Assembly: GCA_027186245.1 (NCBI GenBank)
Contig: CP114481.1
Coordinates: 20,553,501-20,617,500 of the forward strand
Direction: 5' to 3'
DNA length: 64,000 nucleotides
Source of the DNA: Coriaria nepalensis
Lineage: Eukaryota > Streptophyta > Magnoliopsida > Cucurbitales > Coriariaceae
The position numbers and the translations under genes were made by a program. Below, in pieces: positions 38,241 to 51,373 of the stretch. The notes under the pieces were generated by a model that had not been told where the DNA came from, did not search any database, and saw nothing but the letters and a program-made list of their open reading frames with translations. The first letter of the stretch is position 1. Every line of letters starts with the position of its first letter.

Positions 38241-41200
38241 CTCTTTGAAAGTCACTAATTCATTTGACCACAATTAAAATGAATTCTATTTTCGTACCTC
38301 GAACCCGACTTTCGTACATAACTTGCTAATGATCATTTAAGGGCAAGTATGCGTTTGTGTTATTTGTGATTCTTGTCAATCAGTCTTCTCAAGTCACTAA
38401 TGCATTTGAAAAAAATTCAAATGAATTCTATTTTTACACTTTAATCACTACTTTCGCGGATCACTTGTTGCCGATCTTTTTAAGACAAGTATGCATTTGA
38501 TTTATCATATATTTATTTCAATGAGTCTTTTCAAGACAATAAATCATTTGGAAGCAATTGGAGCGAATACTATTTTCGCATTTCAAACACGACTTTCGCG
38601 CATACCTTGCAAATGATTTTTTGAAGGCAAGTATGAATTTGTTTTATCTTAGAGTCATGATCTCAATGACTCTTTGAAAGTCACTAATTCATATGAACAC
38701 AATCAAAATGAATTCTATTTTCGCACTTCGAACCCGACTTTCGTACATAACTTGCTAATTATGATTTAAGGGCAAGTATACGTTTGTTTTATTTGAGATT
38801 CATGTCAATGAGTCTTTTCGAGTCACTAATGCGTTTGAAAAAAATTCAAATGAATTCTATTTTTACACTTTAAACACTACTTTCGTGGATCACTTGTTGA
38901 TGATCTTTTTAAGACAAGTATGCATTTGATTTATCATATATTTATTTAAATGAGTCTTTTCAAGACAATAAATCATTTGGAAGGAATTGGAGCGAATACC
39001 ATTTTCGCATTTCAAACACGACTTTCGCGCGTAGCTTGCATATGATTTTTTGAAGGCAAGTATGAATTTGTTTAATCTTAGAGTCATCATCTCAATGACT
39101 CTTTGAAAGTCACTAATTCATTTGAACAGAATTAAAATGAATTCTATTTTCGCACTTCGAACCCGACTTTCGTACATAACTTGCTAATTATGATTTAAGG
39201 GCAAGTATGCGTTTGTTTTATTTGAGATTCATGTCAATGAGTCTTTTCAAGTCACTAATGCATTTGAAAAAAATTCAAATGAATTCAGTTTTTACACTTT
39301 AAACACTACTTTCGCGAATCACTTGTTGATGCTCTTTTTAAGACACGTACGCATTTGATTTATCATATATTTGTTTCAATGAGTCTTTTCAAGACATTAA
39401 ATCATTTGGAAGCAATTGGGGCGAATACTATTTTCGCATTTCAAACCCGACTTTCGCGCATAGCTTGCATATGATTTTTTGAAGGCAAGTATGAATTTGT
39501 TTAATCTTAGAGTCATCATCTCAAGGACTCTTTGAAAGTCACTAATTCATTTGACCACAATTAAAATGAATTCTATTTTCGTACCTCGAACCCGACTTTC
39601 GTGCATAACATGCTAATGATCATTTAAGGGCAAGTATGCATTTGTTTTATTTCAAATTCATGTCAATTAGTCTTCTCAAGTCACTAATGCACTTGAAAAA
39701 AATTCAAATGAATTCTATTTTTACACTTTAAACCCTACTTTCGTGGATTACTTGTTGATGATCTTTTTAAGACAAGTATGCATTTGATTTATCTTATATT
39801 TATTTCAATGAGTCTTTTCAACACAATAAATCATTTTGAAGCCATTGGAACGAATACTATTTTCGCATTTCAAACACGACTTTCGCGCATAGCTTGCTTA
39901 TGATTTTTTGAAGGCAAGTATGAATTTGTTTAATCTTAGAGTCATCATGTCAATGACTCTTTGCAAGTCACTAATTCATTTGAAAGCAATTAAAATGAAT
40001 TCTATTTTCGCACTCCGAACCCGACTTTCGTGCATAACATGCTAATGATCATTTAAGGGCAAGTATGCATTTGTTTTATTTGAAATTCATGTCAATTAGT
40101 CTTCTCAAGTCACTAATGCACTTGAAAAAAATTCAAATGAATTCTATTTTTACACTTTAAACCCTACTTTCGTGGATTACTTGTTGATGATCTTTTTAAG
40201 ACAAGTATGCATTTGATTTATCTTATATTTATTTCAACGAGTCTTTTCAATACAATAAATCATTTGGAAGCCATTGGAGCGAATACTATTTTCGCATTTC
40301 AAACACGACTTTCGCGCATAGCTTGCATATTATTTTTTCAACGCAAGTTTGAATTTGTTTTATTTTAGTGTCATTATCTCAATGACTTTTTGAAAGTCAC
40401 TAATTCATTTGAAAGCAATTATAATGAATTCTATTTTCGCACTTCGAACCAGAGTTTCGTACATAACTTGCTAATTATCTTTTAAGGGCAAGTATGCGTT
40501 TGTTTTATTTGAGATTCATGTCAATGAGTCTTTTCAAGTCACTAATGCATTTCAAAAAAATTCAAATGAATTCTATTTTTACACTTTAAACACTACTTTC
40601 GTGGATCACTTGTTGATGATCTTTTTAAGACAAGTATGCATTTGATTTATCATATATTTATTTCAATGAGTCTTCTCAAGACAATAAATCATTTGGAAGC
40701 AATTGGAGCGAATACTATTTTCGCATTTCAAACACGACTTTCGCGCATAGCTTGCATATGATTTTTTGAAGGCAAGTATGAATTTGTTTAATCTTAGAGT
40801 CAACATCTCACTGACTCTTTGAAAGTCACTAATTCATTTGACCACAATTAAAATGAATTCTATTTTCGTACCTCGAACCCGACTTTCGTACATAACTTGC
40901 TAATGATCATTTAAGGGCAAGTATGCGTGTGTTTTATTTTAGATTCTTGTCAATGAGTCTTCTCAAGTCACTAATGCATTTGAAAAAATTCAAATGCATT
41001 CTATTTTTACACTTTAAACACTACTTTCGCGCATCACTTGTTGCCGATCTTTTTAAGACAAGTATGCATTTGATTTATCATATATTTATTTCAATGAGTC
41101 TTTTCAAGGCAATAAATCATTTGGAAGCCATTGGAGCGAATACTATTTTCGCATTTCAAACACGACTTTCGCGTATATCTTGCATATGATTTTTTGAAGG

Positions 41201-42611
41201 CAAGTATGAATTTGTTTAATCTTAGAGTCATCATCTCACTGACTCTTTGAAAGTCACTAATTCATTTGACCACAATTAAAATGAATTCTATTTTCGTACC
41301 TCGAACCCGACTTTCGTACATAACTTGCTAATGATCATTTAAGGGCAAGTATGCGTTTGTTTTATTTGAGCTTCATGTCAATGAGTCTTCTCAAGTCACT
41401 AATGCATTTGAAAAAAATTCAAATGAATTCTATTTTTACACTTTAAACACTACTTTCGTGGATCACTTGTTGATGATCTTTTTAAGACAAGTATGCATTT
41501 GATTTATCATATATTTATTTCAATGAGTCTTTTCAATACAAGAAATCATTTGGACGCAATTGGAGTGAATACTATTTTCGCATTTTAAACACGACTTTCG
41601 CACATAGCTTGCATATGATTTTTTGAAGGCAAGTACGAATTTGTTTAATCTTGGAGTCATCATCTCAATGACTCTTTGAAAGTCACTAATTCATTTGACC
41701 ACAATTAAAATGAATTCTATTTTCGTACCTCGAACCCGACTTTCGTACATAACTTGCTAATGATCATTTAAGGGCAAGTATGCGTTTGTTTTATTTGAAA
41801 TTCATGTCAATTAGTCTTCTCAAGTCACTAATGCACTTGAAAAAAATTCAAATGAATTCTATTTTTACACTTTAAACCCTACTTTCGTGGATTACTTGTT
41901 GATGATCTTTTTAAGACAAGTATGCATTTGATTTATCATATATTTATTTCAATGAGTCTTTTCAATACAAGAAATCATTTGGACGCAATTGGAGTGAATA
42001 CTATTTTCGCATTTTAAACACGACTTTCGCGCATAGCTTGCATATGATTTTTTGAAGGCAAGTATGAATTTGTTTAATCTTAGAGTCATCATCTCAATGA
42101 CTCTTTGAAAGTCACAAATTCATTTGAACACAATTAAAATGAATTCTATTTTCGCACTTCGAACCCGACTTTCGTACATAACTTGCTAATTATGATTTAA
42201 GGGCAAGTATGCGTTTGTTTTATTTGAGATTCATGTCAATGAGTCTTTTCAAGTCACTAATGCATTTGAAAAAAATTCAAATGAATTCAATTTTTACACT
42301 TTTAACACTACTTTCGCGGATCACTTGTTGATGCTCTTTTTAAGACAAGTATGCATTTGATTTATCTTATATTTATTTCAACGAGTCTTTTCAATACAAT
42401 AAATCATTTGGAAGCCATTGGAGCGAATACTATTTTCGCATTTCAAACACGACTTCCGCGCATAGCTTGCATATGATTTTTTGAACACAAGTATGAATTT
42501 GTTTTATTTTAGTGTCATCATCTCAATGACTCTTTGAAAGTCACTAATTCATTTGAAAGCAATTAAAATGAATTCTATTTTCGCACTTCGAACCCGACTT
42601 TCGTACATAAC
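38241..42611 (+). repeat. Mixed family I units approaching the rearranged region
   Basis: About ten units. A pair at about 39,600 and 40,029 shares GTGCATAACATGCTAATG and GTCAATTAGTCTTCTC at exactly one-unit spacing; CAATTAGTC appears again near 41,809. The unit near 40,985 has a one-base shorter A-tract (GAAAAAATTC). No gene or inserted element is seen. Confidence 0.75.
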
Positions 42612-42787
42612 TTGCTAATTATCATTTAAGGGAAAGTATGCATTTGTTTTATTTGAGATTCATGTCAATGAGTCTTTTCAAGTCACTAATGCATTTGAAT
42701 TGCTAATTATCATTTAAGGGAAAGTATGCATTTGTTTTATTTGAGATTCATGTCAATGAGTCTTTTCAAGTCACTAATGCATTTGAA
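42612..42787 (+). repeat. 88-bp tandem duplication inside monomer A (first instance)
   Basis: The segment from TTGCTAATTATCATTTAAGG to GCATTTGAA at 42,612-42,699 is repeated at 42,700-42,787, so the A monomer restarts after GCATTTGAA. The enclosing unit is 517 bp. The junction GCATTTGAA/TTGCTAATT shows no obvious homology between the joined ends. Confidence 0.92.
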
Positions 42788-43128
42788 AAAAATTCAAATG
42801 AATTCAATTTTTACACTTTTAACACTACTTTCGCGGATCACTTGTTGATGCTCTTTTTAAGACAAGTATGCATTTGATTTATCTTATATTTATTTCAACG
42901 AGTCTTTTTAATACAATAAATCATTTGGAAGCCATTGGAGCGAATACTATTTTCGCATTCCAAACACGACTTTCGCGCATAGCTTGCATATGATTTTTTG
43001 AACACAAGTATGAATTTGTTTTATTTTAGTGTCATCATCTCAATGACTCTTTGAAAGTCACTAATTCATTTGAAAGCAATTAAAATGAATTCTATTTTCG
43101 CACTTCGAACCCGACTTTCGTACATAAC

Positions 43129-43304
43129 TTGCTAATTATCATTTAAAGGAAAGTATGCATTTGTTTTATTTCAGATTCATGTCAATGAGTCTTTTCAAGT
43201 CACTAATGCATTTGAATTGCTAATTATCATTTAAGGGAAAGTATGCATTTGTTTTATTTGAGATTCATGTCAATGAGTCTTCTCAAGTCACTAATGCATT
43301 TGAA
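43129..43304 (+). repeat. 88-bp tandem duplication inside monomer A (second instance)
   Basis: The same duplication with the same junction at 43,129-43,216 and 43,217-43,304, 517 bp after the first. Minor differences (TTTAAAGGAAAG, TTTCAGATTC in its left half) have built up. The rearranged unit was therefore itself tandemly amplified after the duplication arose, rather than the event happening twice. Confidence 0.92.
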
Positions 43305-45899
43305 AAAAATTCAAATGAATTCTGTTTTTACACTTTAAACACTACTTTCGTGGATTACTTGTTGATGATCTTTCTAAGACAAGTATGCATTTGATTTATC
43401 TTATATTTATTTCAATGAGTCTTTTCAACACAATAAATCATTTTGAAGCCATTGGAACGAATACTATTTTCGCATTTCAAACACGACTTTCGCGCATAGC
43501 TTGCATATGATTTTTTGAAGGCAAGTATGAATTTGTTTAATCTTAGAGTCATCATCTCAGTGACTCTTTGAAAGTCACTAATTCATTTGAAAGCAATTAA
43601 AATGAATTCTATTTTCGCACTTCGAACCCGACTTTCGTCCATAACTTGCTAATTATGATTTAAGGGCAAGTATGCGTTTGTTTTATTTGAGATTCATGTC
43701 AATGAGTCTTTTCAATTCACTAATGCATTTGAAAAAAATTCAAATGAATTCTATTTTTACACTTTAAACACTACGTTCGCGGATCACTTGTTGATGCTCT
43801 TTTTAAGACAAGTATGCATTTGATTTATCTTATATTTATTTCAACGAGTCTTTTCAATACATAAATCATTTGGAAGCCATTGGAGCGAATACTATTTTCG
43901 CATTTCAAACACGACTTTCACGCATAGCTTGCATATGATTTTTTGAAGGCAAGTATGAATTTGTTTAATCTTAGAGTCATCATCTCAGTGACTCTGTGAA
44001 AGTCACGAATACATTTGAACGCAATTAAAATTGATTCTATTTTCGCACTTCGAACCCGACTTTTGTACATAACTTGGTAATGATCATTTAAGGGCAAGTA
44101 TGCGTTTGTTTTATTTGAGATTCATGTCAATGAGTCTTTTCAAGTCACTAATGCATTTTAAAAAAATTCAAATGAATTCTATTTTTACACTTTAAACACT
44201 ACTTTCGCGGATCACTTGTTGATGCTTTTTTTAAGACAAGTATGCATCTGATTTATCATATATTTATTTCATTGAGTCTTTTCAATACAAGAAATCATTT
44301 GGTAGCAATTGGAGCGAATACTATTTTCGCATTTCAAACACGACTTTCGCGCATAGCTTGCATATGTTTTTTTTAAGGCAAGTATGAATTTGTTTAATCT
44401 TAGAGTCATCATCTCAATGACTCTTTGAAAGTCACTAATTCATTTGACCACAATTAAATTGAATCTTATTTTCGTACCTCGAACCCGACTTTCGTACATA
44501 ACTTGCTAATGATCATTTAAGGGCAAGTATGCGTTTGTTTTATTTGAAATTCATGTCAATGAGTCTTCTCAAGTCACTAATGCATTTGAAAAAAATTCAA
44601 ATGAATTCTATTTTTACACTTTAAACACTACTTTCGCGGATCACTTGTTGCCGATCTTTTTAAGACAAGTATGAATTTTATTTATCATATATTTATTTCA
44701 ATGAGTCTTTTCAAGACACTAAATCTTTTGGAAGCCATTGGAGCGAATACTATTTTCGCATTTCAAATCCGACTTTCGCGCATAGCTTGCATATGATTTT
44801 TTGAAGGCATGTATGAATTTGTTTAATCTTAGAGTCATCATCTCAATGACTCTTTGAAAGTCACTAATTCATTTGACCACAATTAAAATGAATTCTATTT
44901 TCGTACCTCGAACCCTACTTTCGTACATAACTTGCTAATGATCATTTAAGGGCAAGTATGCGTTTGTTTTATTTGAAATTCATGTCAATGAGTCTTCTCA
45001 AGTCACTAATGCATTTGAAAAAAATTCAAATGAATTCTGTTTTTACACTTTAAACACTACTTTCGTGGATTACTTGTTGATGATCTTTCTAAGACAAGTA
45101 TGCATTTGATTTATCTTATATTTATTTCAATGAGTCTTTTCAACACAATAAATCATTTTGAAGCCATTGGAACGAATACTATTTTCGCATTTCAAACACG
45201 ACTTTCGCGCATAGCTTGCATATGATTTTTTGAAGGCAAGTATGAATTTGTTTAATCTTAGAGTCATCATCTCAGTGACTCTTTGAAAGTCACTAATTCA
45301 TTTGAAAGCAATTAAAATGAATTCTATTTTCGCACTTCGAACCCGACTTTCGTCCATAACTTGCTAATTATGATTTAAGGGCAAGTATGCGTTTGTTTTA
45401 TTTGAGATTCATGTCAATGAGTCTTTTCAATTCACTAATGCATTTGAAAACAATTCAAATGAATTCTATTTTTACACTTTAAACACTACTTTCGCGGATC
45501 ACTTGTTGATGCTCTTTTTAAGACAAGTATGCATTTGATTTATCTTATATTTATTTCAACGAGTCTTTTCAATACATAAATCATTTGGAAGCCATTGGAG
45601 CGAATACTATTTTCGCATTTCAAGCACGACTTTCACGCATAGCTTGCATATGATTTTTTGAAGGCAAGTATGAATTTGTTTAATCTTAGAGTCATCATCT
45701 CAGTGACTCTGTGAAAGTCACGAATTCATTTGAACGCAATTAAAATTGATTCTATTTTCGCACTTCGAACCCGACTTTTGTACATAACTTGGTAATGATC
45801 ATTTAAGGGCAAGTATGCCTTTGTTTTATTTGAGAATCATGTCAATGAGTCTTTTCAAGTCACTAATGCATTTTAAAAAAATTCAAATGAATTCTATTT
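43305..45899 (+). repeat. Transition units with a 1,715-bp duplication
   Basis: GAATTCTGTTTTTACAC (about 43,316 and 45,031), TTTCGTCCATAAC (43,634 and 45,349), CAATACATAAATC (43,854 and 45,570), and GACTCTGTGAAAGTCACG (near 43,990 and 45,705) recur at about 1,715 bp. The matching segments are about 43,300-44,170 and 45,015-45,885. Family II features begin here: CTCAGTGACTC in C from about 43,556 and ACACTAAATCTTTTGG in B near 44,714. Confidence 0.75.
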
Positions 45900-47941
45900 T
45901 TACATTTCAAACACTACTTTCCCGCATAACCTGCTAATGATCTTTTTAAGACAAGTATGCATTTGTTGTATCTTATATTCTTTTGAATGAGTTTTTTCAA
46001 GACACTAAATCTTTTGGAAGCCATTGGAGCGAATACTATTTTCGCATTTCAAACACGACTTTCGTGCATAGCTTGCATATGATTTTTTGAAGCCAAGTAT
46101 GAATTTGTTTAATCTTAGTGTCATTATCTCAATGACTTTTTGAAAGTCACTAATTCATTTGAAAGCAATTAAAATGAATTCTATTTTCGCACTTCGAACC
46201 CGACTTTCGTACATAACTTACTAATTATCATTTAAGGGCAAGTGTGCGTTTGTTTTATTTGAGATTCATGTCAATGAGTCCTTTCAAGTCACTAATTTAT
46301 TTGAAAACAATTCAAAGGAATTCCATTTTTACACTTCAAACACTACTTTCGCGGATCCCTTGTTGATGATCTTTTTATGACAAGTATGCATTTCTTTTAT
46401 CTTATATTCATTTCAATGAGTCTTTTCAAGACACTAAATCTTTTGGAAGCCATTGGAGGGAATACTATTTTCGCATTTCAAACACGACTTTCGCGCATAG
46501 CTTGCAAATGATTTTTTGAAGGCAAGTATGAATTTGTTTAATCTTAGAGTCATCATCTCAGTGACTCTTTCAAACTCACTAATTCATTTGAACGCAATTA
46601 AAATGAATTCTATTTTCGCACTTCGAACCCGACTTCCGTACATAACTTGCTAATGATCATTTAAGGGCAAGTATGCGTTTGTTTTATTTGAGATTCATGT
46701 CAATGAGTCCTTTCAAGTCACTAATTTATTTGAAAACAATTCAAAGGAATGCCATTTTTACACTTCAAACACTACTTTCGCGGATCCGTTGTTGATGATC
46801 TTTTTATGACAAGTATGCATTTCTTTTATCTTATATTCATTTCAATGAGCCTTTTCAAGACACTAAATCTTTTGGAAGCCATTGGAGGGAATACTATTTT
46901 CGCATTTCAAACACGACTTTCGCGCATAGCTTGCAAATGATTTTTTGAAGGCAAGTATGAATTTGTTTAATCTTAGAGTCATCATCTCAGTGACTCTTTG
47001 AAACTCACTAATTCATTTGAACGCAATTAAAATGAATTCTATTTTCGCACTTCGAACCCGACTTTCGTACATAACTTGCTAATGATCATTTATGGGCAAG
47101 TATGCGTTTGTTTTATTTGAGATTCATGTCAATGAGTCTTTTGAAGTCACTAATGCATTTCACAACAATTCAAATGAATTCTATTTTTGCACTTCGAACA
47201 CTATTTTCGCGGATCACTTGTTGATGATCTTTTTATGACAAGTATGCATTTCTTTTATCTTATATTCATTTCAATGACTCTTTTCAAGACACTAAATCTT
47301 TTGGAAGCCATTGGAGGGAATAATATTTTCGCATTTCAGACACGACTTTCGCGCATAGCTTGCATATGATTTTTTGAAGGCAAGTATGAATTTGTTTAAT
47401 CTTAGAGTCATCATCTCAGTGACTCTTTGAAACTCACTAATTCATTTGAATGCAATTAAAATGAATTCTATTTTCGCACTTCGAACCCGACTTTCGTACA
47501 TAACTTGCAAATGATCATTTAAGGGCAAGTACGCGTTTGTTTTATTTGAGATTCATGTCGATGAGTCCTTTGAAGTCACTAATTTATTTGAAAACAACTC
47601 AAAGGAATTCCATTTTTACACTTCAAACACTACCTTCGCGGATCACTTGTTGATGATCTTTTTATGACAAGTATGCATTTCTTTTATCTTATATTCATTT
47701 CAATGAGTCTTTTCAAGACACTAAATCTTTTGGAAGCCATTGGAGCTAAAACTATTTCCGCATTTCAAACACGAGCATCGCGCATAGCTCGCATATGATT
47801 TTTTGAAGGCAAGTATGAATTTGTTTAATCTTAGAGTCATCATCTCAGTGACTCTTTGAAACTCACTAATTCATTTGAACGCAATTAAAATGAATTCTAT
47901 TTTCGCACTTCGAACCCGACTTTCATACATAACTTGCAAAT
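45900..47941 (+). repeat. Start of family II units
   Basis: From about 45,900 A monomers end CACTACTTTCCCGCAT, and from about 46,280 they carry CTAATTTATTTGAAAACAA and CAAAGGAAT. B monomers have GTATGCATTTCTTTTATC and ACACTAAATCTTTTGG. C monomers have CAGTGACTCTTTGAAACTC. The A monomers near 45,840 and 47,150 still carry the older CTAATGCATTT block, so the replacement is by monomer and not by whole unit. Confidence 0.8.
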
Positions 47942-50900
47942 GATCATTTAAGGGCAACTATGCGTTTGTTTTATTTGAGATTCATGTCAATGAGTCCTTT
48001 CAAGTCACTAATTTATTTGAAAACAATTCAAAGGAATTCTATTTTTACACTTCAAACACTACTTTCCCGCATCACTTGCTAATGATCTTTTTAAGACAAG
48101 TATGCATTTGTTTTATCTTATATACATTTCAATGAGTCTTTTCAAGACACTAGATCTTTTGAAAGCCATTGGAGCGAATACTATTTTCGCATTTCAAACA
48201 CGACTTTCGCGCATGGCTTGCATATTATTTTTTGAATGCCAGCATGAATTTGTTTTATTTTAGTGTCATTATCTCAATGACTTTTTGAAAGTCACTAATT
48301 CATTTGAAAGCAATTAAAATGAATTCTATTTTCGCACTTCGAACCCGACTTTCGTACATAACTTGCTAATGATCATTTAAGGGCAAGTATGCGTTTGTTT
48401 TATTTGAGATTCATATCAATGAGTGTTTTCAAGTCACTAATGCATTTGAAAAAAATTCAAATGAATTCTATTTTTGCACTTCAAAAACTACATTCGCGGA
48501 TCACTTGTTGATGATCTTTTTAAGACAAGTATGCATTTGTTTTATCTTATATTCATTTCAATGAGTCTTTTCAAGACACTAAATCATTTGGAAGCCATTG
48601 GAGCGAATACTATTTTCGCATTTCAAACACGACTTTCGCGCATAGCTTGCATATGATTTTTTGAAGGCAAGTATGAATTTGTTTGATCATAGAGTCATCG
48701 TCTCAGTGACTCTTTGAAACTCACTAATTCATTTCAACGCAATTAAAATGAATTATATTTTCGCACTTCGAACCCGACTTTCATACATAACTTGCAAATG
48801 ATCATTTAAGGGCAACTATGCGTTTGTTTTATTTGAGATTCATGTCAATGAGTCCTTTCAAGTCACTAATTTATTTGAAAACAATTCAAAGGAATTCTAT
48901 TTTTACACTTCAAACACTACTTTCCCGCATCACTTGCTAATGATCTTTTTAAGACAAGTATGCATTTGTTTTATCTTATATACATTTCAATGAGTCTTTT
49001 CAAGACACTAGATCTTTTGAAAGCCATTGGAGCGAATACTATTTTCGCATTTCAAACACGACTTTCGCGCATGGCTTGCATATTATTTTTTGAATGCCAG
49101 CATGAATTTGTTTTATTTTAGTGTCATTATCTCAATGACTTTTTGAAAGTCACTAATTCATTTGAAAGCAATTAAAATGAATTCTATTTTCGCACTTCGA
49201 ACCCGACTTTCGTACATAACTTGCTAATGATCATTTAAGGGCAAGTATGCGTTTGTTTTATTTGAGATTCATATCAATGAGTGTTTTCAAGTCACTAATG
49301 CATTTGAAAAAAATTCAAATGAATTCTATTTTTGCACTTCAAAAACTACATTCGCGGATCACTTGTTGATGATCTTTTTAAGACAAGTATGCATTTGTTT
49401 TATCTTATATTCATTTCAATGAGTCTTTTCAAGACACTAAATCATTTGGAAGCCATTGGAGCGAATACTATTTTCGCATTTCAAACACGACTTTCGCGCA
49501 TAGCTTGCATATGATTTTTTGAAGGCAAGTATGAATTTGTTTAATCATAGAGTCATCGTCTCAGTGACTCTTTGAAACTCACTAATTCATTTCAACGCAA
49601 TTAAAATGAATTATATTTTCGCACTTCGAACCCGACTTTCATACATAACTTGCAAATGATCATTTAAGGGCAACTATGCGTTTGTTTTATTTGAGATTCA
49701 TGTCAATGAGTCCTTTCAAGTCACTAATTTATTTGAAAACAATTCAAAGGAATTCTATTTTTACACTTCAAACACTACTTTCCCGCATCACTTGCTAATG
49801 ATCTTTTTAAGACAAGTATGCATTTGTTTTATCTTATATACATTTCAATGAGTCTTTTCAAGACACTAGATCTTTTGCAAGCCATTGGAGCGAATACTAT
49901 TTTCGCATTTCAAACACGACTTTCGCGCATGGCTTGCATATTATTTTTTGAATGCCAGCATGAATTTGTTTTATTTTAGTGTCATTATCTCAATGACTTT
50001 TTGAAAGTCACTAATTCATTTGAAAGCAATTAAAATGAATTCTATTTTCGCACTTCGAACCCGACTTTCGTACATAACTTGCTAATGATCATTTAAGGGC
50101 AAGTATGCGTTTGTTTTATTTGAGATTCATATCAATGAGTGTTTTCAAGTCACTAATGCATTTGAAAAAAATTCAAATGAATTCTATTTTTGCACTTCAA
50201 AAACTACATTCGCGGATCACTTGTTGATGATCTTTTTAAGACAAGTATGCATTTGTTTTATCTTATATTCATTTCAATGAGTCTTTTCAAGACACTAAAT
50301 CATTTGGAAGCCATTGGAGCGAATACTATTTTCGCATTTCAAACACGACTTTCGCGCATAGCTTGCATATGATTTTTTGAAGGCAAGTATGAATTTGTTT
50401 AATCATAGAGTCATCGTCTCAGTGACTCTTTGAAACTCACTAATTCATTTCAACGCAATTAAAATGAATTATATTTTCGCACTTCGAACCCGACTTTCAT
50501 ACATAACTTGCAAATGATCATTTAAGGGCAACTATGCGTTTGTTTTATTTGAGATTCATGTCAATGAGTCCTTTCAAGTCACTAATTTATTTGAAAACAA
50601 TTCAAAGGAATTCTATTTTTACACTTCAAACACTACTTTCCCGCATCACTTGCTAATGATCTTTTTAAGACAAGTATGCATTTGTTTTATCTTATATACA
50701 TTTCAATGAGTCTTTTCAAGACACTAGATCTTTTGAAAGCCATTGGAGCGAATACTATTTTCGCATTTCAAACACGACTTTCGCGCATGGCTTGCATATT
50801 ATTTTTTGAATGCCAGCATGAATTTGTTTTATTTTAGTGTCATTATCTCAATGACTTTTTGAAAGTCACTAATTCATTTGAAAGCAATTAAAATGAATTC

Positions 50901-51373
50901 TATTTTCGCACTTCGAACCCGACTTTCGTACATAACTTGCTAATGATCATTTAAGGGCAAGTATGCGTTTGTTTTATTTGAGATTCATATCAATGAGTGT
51001 TTTCAAGTCACTAATGCATTTGAAAAAAATTCAAATGAATTCTATTTTTGCACTTCAAAAACTACATTCGCGGATCACTTGTTGATGATCTTTTTAAGAC
51101 AAGTATGCATTTGTTTTATCTTATATTCATTTCAATGAGTCTTTTCAAGACACTAAATCATTTGGAAGCCATTGGAGCGAATACTATTTTCGCATTTCAA
51201 ACACGACTTTCGCGCATAGCTTGCATATGATTTTTTGAAGGCAAGTATGAATTTGTTTAATCATAGAGTCATCGTCTCAGTGACTCTTTGAAACTCACTA
51301 ATTCATTTCAACGCAATTAAAATGAATTATATTTTCGCACTTCGAACCCGACTTTCATACATAACTTGCAAAT
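47942..51373 (+). repeat. Four near-identical 858-bp two-unit higher-order repeats
   Basis: Dimers start at 47,942, 48,800, 49,658 and 50,516. Each has a first unit with GGGCAACTATGCG, TATATACATTTC, ACTAGATCTTTTG and the beta C form (TGAATGCCAGCATGAATTTG), then a second unit with ATGAGTGTTTTC, CAAAAACTACATTCGCGG and ATCATAGAGTCATCG. Reading the four copies side by side I saw only two base differences: GTTTGATCATAG in copy 1 near 48,683 and TTTTGCAAGCC in copy 3 near 49,875. A half copy follows at 51,374. Confidence 0.9.

Noticed and set aside
42612..43304. Target-site duplication from a transposon insertion
   Set aside because: The duplicated 88 bp is all satellite sequence with no inserted element between the copies; it is a simple tandem duplication.
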